From contig NZ_CP054856.1 in NCBI RefSeq assembly GCF_018417475.1, positions 3,503,001 through 3,567,000 on the forward strand: a stretch of 64,000 nt of DNA. The letters run 5' to 3'. Below, piece by piece: positions 58,798 to 64,000 of the stretch. Both the position numbers and the translations under genes were made by a program. Origin of the DNA: Novosphingobium decolorationis (GTDB lineage: Bacteria > Pseudomonadota > Alphaproteobacteria > Sphingomonadales > Sphingomonadaceae). Within the stretch, counting starts at the first letter, position 1; every line of letters starts with the position of its first letter. Below the pieces are notes generated by a model, which worked only from the letters and a program-made list of their open reading frames with translations, ran no database searches and had not been told where the DNA came from.

Positions 58798-60906
58798 TTA
58801 TTCGGCCGCGATCGCGGTGGGGGCGTCGTGGGCCGTCTCATTCTCCGCAGTCGGCTCATCTTCGGCCATAGCCGTTTCGCCGCCGATCGCCGTCGATTCA
58901 TCGCCCACTTCGACAGGTTGCTCGGTGGCCGCGGAGGCAGCGTGGGTTTCCGGCTGACCAACGGTGCGGAGCGGCTCCGGCAACCAAGCGGTGTCGGCCA
59001 ACAGCGTTTCCGCCTCGGCCGCCATGTCGCCCTTCTTCAGATGCTCGATCCGGTCGGCGGCGCGCTGACCCTTCGCCTGCGCGACCGCCTGTAGGATGCG
59101 GGCCTTCGTCACCAAGCCGAGGAAATTGTCCACGGTCGGTTTCCACCCGGCGGCCGCCATGTCGAGATCGACGGCCTGTGCGAGCCGATCGGCATGGGCG
59201 AACGCCCGCGGCCGCCGGTTCCAGGGCTCGTAGACCGCGTTGACCGAGAGGCTGACGATGTGCGCGAAGAGGCCTGCCTGACTGTCGCCGTCCCACGCCT
59301 GGAGCGCCTCCCAGAGGTCGGCCGATTCCTTCGGCAGCGCCTTCGCCCAGCTCTCGTGTCGGACGCGGATCGCCTCGGCCGAGGCGCTGTCGTTGAGCCC
59401 CGGCGCCTGGGTGCCGAAGCTGATGCTCTTCACATCGAGTTCGAGGCAGCTATCCGAACCATAGTGGTAGAAGGTCTTCAGCGTGAGGACATGGAGAGCC
59501 GCGAGGAAGGCGACATCCGGCCGCTCGCCGAGCGCGTGGCGCAAGCCCAGCGTCCGGTGCGAGGTCAGTTCGGTCACTAGCCGATCGGAGATCGGCGAAA
59601 CGCCATCGTCCTCCTCCGCGTCGGCGTCGGGCTCCGCCGTGACGACGGCTTCAGGACCTTCGTAACCGGCGGCCATGGCGTGCTCGTCATCGCCGTCCGC
59701 GGACAGCTCGGTCTCGGGTTCGGCCGGTAGCTCGTCTTCCGACCGAACATAACCGCGCTCGACGCGAAGTTGGCCGTCGGCGCCGATGTTGACGAAGGCG
59801 CCGGCGCGCGCGATCTCGGCGGTGTCGAACACAACGGGACGGTTGTCGAAGCCCTCGATCAGCGTCTCCAGCTCCGAGAGACGTTCGTCCACCTCGTCCG
59901 GCAGTTCGTCGGCGTCCTGGTATTCCTCGGACAGCCGGTCGAACTCGGCCTGGAGCGCATCGCGGCTTGCCTCCTCTTCGGGGGTCAACGGCACGGTCTC
60001 GCCGCGAAGCTGGCGCAGTCCGAAGGCGTGTCCATAGGCGAAGTCCGGCGCGACTTCGATCCACTTCCAGCCTTCGGCGGCGACCACCTCGGCGTCCGCC
60101 TTCAGCTTGTCGGCCACCATCTGGTCGACGAGCAGAACATCCTGCAGCCAGCCGCCGTCATCGCCTTGGAATAGGTCGCGCAGGACCGTGCCACCGGCCG
60201 CGACGTAGGCGTCAATGCCAATAAACTGCACGCGCTTGTCCGAGGCGCGAACCGCGCCCTCGGTCAGCATGCGGCGGATGACGTAGGGCTGCTTGTCGTA
60301 AGAGGCTTTCAACCGCTCGAACACCTGCTCCTGACGCTCATGGTCACCGGAGACGGTGAAGGCCATGAGCTGGTCGAGCGTCATGCCGTCCTCGGCATAG
60401 ACGCCGAGCAAGGCTGGCGAGACCGACGCAAGCTTCAGGCGCTGCTTCACCACGTTGACGGAAACGAAGAACGCGGCGGCGATCTCTTCTTCGGGCTGTC
60501 CTTTCTCGCGCAGCGCCAGGAAGGCACGGAACTGGTCAAGCGGATGCAGCGGTGCGCGCTGGACGTTCTCGGCGAGCGAGTCCTCCTCCGCGATGCCGCT
60601 TTCGCGAACGATGCACGGCACCGGCGCGGTCTTGGCGAGGCGCTTCTGCTTCACGAGCAGCTCCAGCGCCCGGTAGCGCCGGCCACCGGCCGGGATCTCG
60701 AACATGCCGGTCTCGACGCCGGCCTGGTCGACGACAGCGCGCACGCTGAGGCCCTGCAAGAGGCCTCGGCGGGCGATATCGTCGGCTAACTCCTCCACCG
60801 AGACGCCGGCCTTGACGCGCCGGACGTTCGACTGGGAGAGCAAGAGCTTGTTGAAAGGGATGTCGCGCGAGGGCGAGAGGGTGATCTTCTGAACAGGGGT
60901 AGCCAT
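58798..60906 (-). CDS. Large ParB/Srx-type protein
   Basis: A 702-residue protein with an N-terminal ParB-like nuclease/CTPase domain: FNKLLLSQSNVRRVKAGVSV, GMFEIPAGGRRYRALELLVK and AEEDSLAENVQRAPLHPLDQ. An HTH region follows (GQPEEEIAAAFFVSVNVVKQ RLKL, ~150-175). The rest is a long acidic C-terminal extension rich in Glu and Ala. Such large ParB relatives are accessory genes in ICEs and may act as DNA-binding regulators rather than partition partners; parA is 12 kb away with a small RHH partner. Its ATG lies right behind a type-B leader hairpin. Confidence 0.9.
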   Translation of the reverse strand: MATPVQKITLSPSRDIPFNKLLLSQSNVRRVKAGVSVEELADDIARRGLLQGLSVRAVVDQAGVETGMFEIPAGGRRYRALELLVKQKRLAKTAPVPCIVRESGIAEEDSLAENVQRAPLHPLDQFRAFLALREKGQPEEEIAAAFFVSVNVVKQRLKLASVSPALLGVYAEDGMTLDQLMAFTVSGDHERQEQVFERLKASYDKQPYVIRRMLTEGAVRASDKRVQFIGIDAYVAAGGTVLRDLFQGDDGGWLQDVLLVDQMVADKLKADAEVVAAEGWKWIEVAPDFAYGHAFGLRQLRGETVPLTPEEEASRDALQAEFDRLSEEYQDADELPDEVDERLSELETLIEGFDNRPVVFDTAEIARAGAFVNIGADGQLRVERGYVRSEDELPAEPETELSADGDDEHAMAAGYEGPEAVVTAEPDADAEEDDGVSPISDRLVTELTSHRTLGLRHALGERPDVAFLAALHVLTLKTFYHYGSDSCLELDVKSISFGTQAPGLNDSASAEAIRVRHESWAKALPKESADLWEALQAWDGDSQAGLFAHIVSLSVNAVYEPWNRRPRAFAHADRLAQAVDLDMAAAGWKPTVDNFLGLVTKARILQAVAQAKGQRAADRIEHLKKGDMAAEAETLLADTAWLPEPLRTVGQPETHAASAATEQPVEVGDESTAIGGETAMAEDEPTAENETAHDAPTAIAAE

Positions 60907-61103
60907 CGGGATGTACTCCGCGACGAGCGCCGAAAGCCTCTCTCTCAGCACCAACTCGTCACGAAGCGCAGCGCCGCCCTCTCACTCTGGAGGGCAGCGC
61001 CGCAGAACCGACGACTTCCAATTAGCGCACCTTCGACTACCAATTTGCCGGCATCGGCTGAAAGTCGGAGACACGCCTTTCCGCATCTCCGGCTTTCCGG
61101 GAC
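60907..61103 (-). promoter_or_regulatory. Type-B structured leader of the ParB-like gene
   Basis: On the transcript strand, hairpin 1 spans 60960-60922: GACGAG pairs with CTCGTC, enclosing an inner stem with the loop sequence GAGAGAGGCTT. Its 3' arm ends 4 nt from the GGAG ribosome-binding site. Hairpin 2 (60971-61000) has stem GAGGGC/GCCCTC with a loop AGAGTGA. The same order and loops occur before the DUF932 gene at 62301-62388 with different stem bases. Confidence 0.6.
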
Positions 61104-62300
61104 TCAGGCCGCCCGATCGAGCAGCTTCTTGGCCCGCGCCTCCAGGTCGAGCCGCGCGTCCTGCTGAGTCTTGTCTCGCGCGACAGCGGTGATGCCCTGG
61201 ACGAAATCGAAGACGCTTTCGGGCTTGCGCCCTTCCTCGGCCAGGACGGTCTCAATGATCTTTGCCGTCTCGCTCTTGGAAAAGCCGCGCTTGCGCAAGA
61301 AATCGCTGCGGTCCTCGTCGCTGCGCGCGACAATCTTCTCCCGCGCCGCCTTGATGCCGTTGACAAAGGGCAACGGTGAGGAATTGGCGAAGCGGGTCAG
61401 CGCTGGAGCTGCCTCATGCGCGAACCGCGAGGCAGCGTATTTGGAATGGCGGATCGTGATCTCCTCGAAGTCCTCGACGCCCCAGAGATTGCGGTTCTGG
61501 CAAACGGCGCGGAGATAGAAGCTCGCCATGCCGAGCGTCTTCGCGCCCACCTCGGAATTCCAGCAGTAGAAGCCGCGGAAGTAGAGGTCCGGCGAGCCGT
61601 CGGGAAGACGCCCGGCCTCGATCGGATTGAGATCGTCGACCAGGAAGAGGAAGACGTCGCGATCGGAGGCGTAGAGCGTCGTGGTGTCCTGGGTGATATC
61701 GACGCGCGGATTGTAGATCCCTGTCGACCAGTCGAGCACCCCCGGCACTTTCCAACGGGTGTCACCCGTGCCGTTGCCGGCGATGCGCTGAACCGCGGCG
61801 ACTAGTTCGTGGTCGAAGATGCGGCCGTAGTCGGGGCCGGTGACGGCACGCAGCTCAATGCGCCCATCTTCGATCTCCAGCGTCTTCACCTGCTCGGCGC
61901 GATGGGAGGTCAGCCCATACTGCAGGTTGATGCCAGCCAGCGGCGCAGGAAGCTGACGCAGATAGGCCGCCGGCGCGCCGACCAGGCCGGCGAGCTGGCC
62001 GAAGCTCCAGTGGGTCGGAGCGATCGGCGTGTCGGAGCCCGGCAGCATCAGCGCCAAGCGCTCGGCGTCGTCGCGGCTGGCCTCCACGCGGATCGCCGCG
62101 CTCTCCACCGTCCGGGTCCGGCTGCGCTCGGTTCGGCCGCGCACCGCAGCGTAGAGGTCGGACAGGGATAGGTAACGCTCGTCCGCCGGCCGCTTGAACC
62201 ACTCCGAGGAAACGCGGCCGACACGCTGGCCGCGACTCACGTCCACCTTGTAGCCGCCGACGTGTTCGCGAGCGGTGTCCAGAATTTCCACCTGGGTCAT
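61104..62300 (-). CDS. DUF932 protein
   Basis: A 398-residue DUF932 protein (phage/plasmid-like family): SSEWFKRPADERYLSLSDLY, YGLTSHRAEQVKTLEIEDGR, DTTTLYASDRDVFLFLVDDL and GFYCWNSEVGAKTLGMASFY. Members are conserved in conjugative elements; the function is unknown, with anti-restriction or DNA-processing roles sometimes suggested. It is preceded by a type-B leader. Confidence 0.9.
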   Translation of the reverse strand: MTQVEILDTAREHVGGYKVDVSRGQRVGRVSSEWFKRPADERYLSLSDLYAAVRGRTERSRTRTVESAAIRVEASRDDAERLALMLPGSDTPIAPTHWSFGQLAGLVGAPAAYLRQLPAPLAGINLQYGLTSHRAEQVKTLEIEDGRIELRAVTGPDYGRIFDHELVAAVQRIAGNGTGDTRWKVPGVLDWSTGIYNPRVDITQDTTTLYASDRDVFLFLVDDLNPIEAGRLPDGSPDLYFRGFYCWNSEVGAKTLGMASFYLRAVCQNRNLWGVEDFEEITIRHSKYAASRFAHEAAPALTRFANSSPLPFVNGIKAAREKIVARSDEDRSDFLRKRGFSKSETAKIIETVLAEEGRKPESVFDFVQGITAVARDKTQQDARLDLEARAKKLLDRAA

Positions 62301-62576
62301 GGGTCGTCTCCATGACGGGCGCTGGAAGCCTCTCTCCCAGCCCTCAACCCGTCACGGAAACTCGGTCCGCACTCTCACTCTCTTGCGGGGCGTTGCAGGG
62401 CGGCAGGCCCTGCAGAAGGGGTCGGCCGAGACCGCGGGCTCGGATGCAGGGGAAGGCTTTCCCAACCTAACGGTCAGCTCCGGCATGAAAGTCTTATGGC
62501 TTTGCATCTTTCCTCGGCACATCAATGCTGATACAAATCCTCGGAGAATACACCTCATACTCCGAGCCGACGTATC
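62301..62576 (-). promoter_or_regulatory. Type-B structured leader of the DUF932 gene and divergent promoter region
   Basis: Hairpin 1 (62314-62353): GACGGG pairs with CCCGTC, with the inner stem GCTGG/CCAGC around GAGAGAGGCTT on the transcript. Its 3' arm lies 3 nt from the GGAG site of DUF932. Hairpin 2 (62367-62388): stem CCGCA/TGCGG with loop AGAGTGAGAG. From 62420 to 62576 lies the presumed divergent promoter of the AbiEi gene, with no clear boxes. Confidence 0.6.
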
Positions 62577-63194
62577 TTGCCCGAGCCCGCATCCCAGCGC
62601 CGAACTGCCCACACCGTGCTGAAAGCGCGTGGTATCGCGCGTCTGGCCGAACTGCGCGCGGAGGGAGTGACTGCGGCCACCATGAGCCGTATGGAGCGAG
62701 ATGGTGAGGTCCTTCGGCTTGCGCGGGGGCTTTATCAGCTCCCTGATGCGCCGCTCGACGCTCACCATAGTCTCGCCGAGGCAGCGAAACGGGTCCCCAA
62801 AGGGGTGGTCTGCCTGGTCTCGGCCCTCGCGTTCCATCAGCTTACCGATCAACTCCCAAGGCAGGTGTGGCTCGCCATCGGCCAAAAGGATTGGGCTCCC
62901 AAGGGGCATGGCGTGCCTGTTCGGCTCGTAAGATTTACGGACCGCCTCCTTACGGAAGCCGTGGAGTTCCACACCATCGAGGGGGTGCCCGTAAAGGTTT
63001 TCGGGGTCGCCAAGACGGTCGCCGACTGCTTTCGGTATCGCAACAAGATCGGTCTTTCGGTGGCGATTGAGGGCCTCCAGGAAGCGCTTCGTCAACGCAA
63101 GACAACCCCCAGTGAAATGGCCAGGCAGGCGGAGCGAGGAGCAATCGCCACAGTCGTTCGACCTTATCTCGAGGCGCTGACCGCCAATGGCTAA
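62577..63194 (+). CDS. abiEi: AbiEi-family antitoxin
   Basis: A 205-residue AbiEi-type antitoxin with an N-terminal winged HTH (ARGIARLAELRAEGVTAATM) and the conserved C-terminal region (LAEAAKRVPKGVVCLVSALA, THE IEGVPVKVFGVAKTVADCF block, ATVVRPYLEAL). In type IV abortive-infection systems AbiEi represses the operon and counters the nucleotidyltransferase toxin AbiEii. The start is probably the TTG at 62577, since no ATG or GTG fits better. The expected toxin gene is cut short directly downstream. Confidence 0.85.
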   Translation: MPEPASQRRTAHTVLKARGIARLAELRAEGVTAATMSRMERDGEVLRLARGLYQLPDAPLDAHHSLAEAAKRVPKGVVCLVSALAFHQLTDQLPRQVWLAIGQKDWAPKGHGVPVRLVRFTDRLLTEAVEFHTIEGVPVKVFGVAKTVADCFRYRNKIGLSVAIEGLQEALRQRKTTPSEMARQAERGAIATVVRPYLEALTANG

Positions 63195-63261
63195 GGAAAT
63201 CAAGATCAGCGATACGTCGGCACTGTCTCCATTGCGGTATGCAATGCGGAAACTGGTGTGA
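63187..63261 (+). pseudogene. Remnant of the abiEii toxin gene
   Basis: A 24-codon frame beginning ATGGCTAAGGAAATCAAG overlaps the AbiEi stop by 8 bp, exactly where an AbiEii gene normally starts (M-[AT]-K/R-E/D-I-K). After about six codons it loses resemblance and stops at 63261. The rest of the toxin gene is gone and a new gene begins 11 bp later. Confidence 0.6.
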
Positions 63262-63271
63262 GGGATAACCG

Positions 63272-64000
63272 ATGAAGATCATCGACAACACCTCACTTCT
63301 TCTCGGAGATGACCTGAAGGCGACGCTGGGACGTGGCGCCCGACTCAAAATCGCGGCATCATGCTTCTCGATCTATGCTTTCGAGGCGCTCAAGAGCGAA
63401 TTGTCAAAGGTCGAAAGCCTTCAGTTCATTTTTACGGCACCGACCTTTGTCCCAATGGAAATGACGGACCGCCTCCGCAAGGAACGGCGAGAGTTCTTCA
63501 TTCCCAAAGCGACGCGCGAGCGAGGCCTGTACGGAACCGAGTTCGAGATACAGCTTCGTAATAAGCTGACCCAGCGTGCAGTCGCGCGGGAATGCGCTGA
63601 CTGGATACGCAAGAAAGCTCGCTTTCGGTCGAACACGACCAAGGCACCGATGCAGCAATTCATCCATGCGGCAGCGGAAACGAGTGACGTCGCCTACATG
63701 CCGATCAGCGGCTTCACAGCTGTCGATCTCGGCTATCAGAAGGGCGACGCGGTATCGAACCTCGTCACGCGTATCGACGATGGCGCGCATACGCAGGTGT
63801 ACCTGCAGTTATTCAACCAGATCTGGAACGATGAGGAAAAGCTCAGCGACGTCACGGCCGCCATTTGCGATCACATCGAGTCCGTCTACCAGGAGAACTC
63901 CCCGGAACGGATCTATTTTCATATTCTCTATAATCTCTTTCAGGACTTCCTCGAAGAAGTTGATCAGGACGCGCTGCCGAACGATCTGACCGGTTACAAA
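63272..64000 (+). CDS. PLD-like/SNF2-type helicase-related protein, N-terminal part
   Basis: 243 codons, open to the window edge. The N-terminus (MKIIDNTSLLLGDDLKATLG, RLKIAASCFSIYAFEALKSE) and the middle (RERGLYGTEFEIQLRNKLTQ, PISGFTAVDLGYQKGDAVSN, DHIESVYQENSPERIYFHIL) match the start of large bacterial helicases with an N-terminal phospholipase-D-like domain. These are often encoded next to DNA methyltransferases in restriction-like loci. The helicase motifs would lie beyond 64000. GGATAACCG precedes the ATG at 63272. Function in defence is inferred. Confidence 0.75.
   Translation, partial: MKIIDNTSLLLGDDLKATLGRGARLKIAASCFSIYAFEALKSELSKVESLQFIFTAPTFVPMEMTDRLRKERREFFIPKATRERGLYGTEFEIQLRNKLTQRAVARECADWIRKKARFRSNTTKAPMQQFIHAAAETSDVAYMPISGFTAVDLGYQKGDAVSNLVTRIDDGAHTQVYLQLFNQIWNDEEKLSDVTAAICDHIESVYQENSPERIYFHILYNLFQDFLEEVDQDALPNDLTGYK

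Overview
The window is GC-rich DNA from an alphaproteobacterium, most likely a sphingomonad (Novosphingobium/Sphingobium type). This is inferred from the gyrB and guaA protein sequences, the HWE-type histidine kinase and the mobile-element families; no rRNA or tRNA is present to confirm it. Positions 1-5264 are chromosomal core: the start of a PAS/HWE sensor kinase, gyrB, a tiny membrane-peptide gene with its own terminator, and guaA.

From about 5265 to the right edge the DNA is an integrative and conjugative element (ICE) or an integrated plasmid-like island abutting the 3' end of guaA. It opens with a P4-type tyrosine integrase (5558-6814) and an AlpA-like regulator. A cargo region follows (7299-22930): an AraC regulator, an aldo/keto reductase, a periplasmic molybdenum aldehyde-oxidoreductase operon (paoABC-like), a LysR regulator, a VOC protein and a WYL regulator. 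This cargo is badly damaged. An IS66-family element splits paoB, and a second IS66 element plus an IS5-family element split lysR. Target duplications and reconstructed reading frames are visible for each. An IS21 element and a second, inverted copy of the first IS66 element separate the cargo from the transfer genes and split a DUF2274 gene.

Positions 29161-46365 hold the transfer machinery on the minus strand: trbI-G-F-L-K-J-E-D-C-B (a Trb/VirB-type secretion channel), a ribbon-helix-helix protein, the traG coupling protein, a VirD2-type relaxase with a candidate oriT, a lytic transglycosylase, DUF736, a TraF-like S26 peptidase, DUF2840, a second RHH protein and parA. Then come three iterons, repA, an HTH protein and a regulatory module. 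The module is a DUF6499/DUF2285 pair joined only by a +1 frameshift at a TTT-C site, as in FseA of the Mesorhizobium symbiosis ICE. Beside it lie a small DUF2285-like (QseM-like) protein and an XRE regulator with two perfect palindromes at its start.

Positions 49575-54790 are a DUF736 gene split by a RIT element (recombinases in trio). Three overlapping tyrosine recombinase genes are flanked by ~809-bp inverted repeats, each carrying its own DUF736 gene. To the right lie a small membrane protein, a HEPN-like protein, DUF2493, a Toprim protein, a ParB-like protein and DUF932. Two families of repeated intergenic leaders occur here. Their predicted stems change sequence between copies while keeping base pairing, which makes them good candidates for undescribed structured RNAs. 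The window ends in a defence-like segment: an AbiEi antitoxin whose toxin gene is cut to a 24-codon remnant, then the start of a large PLD/helicase protein.
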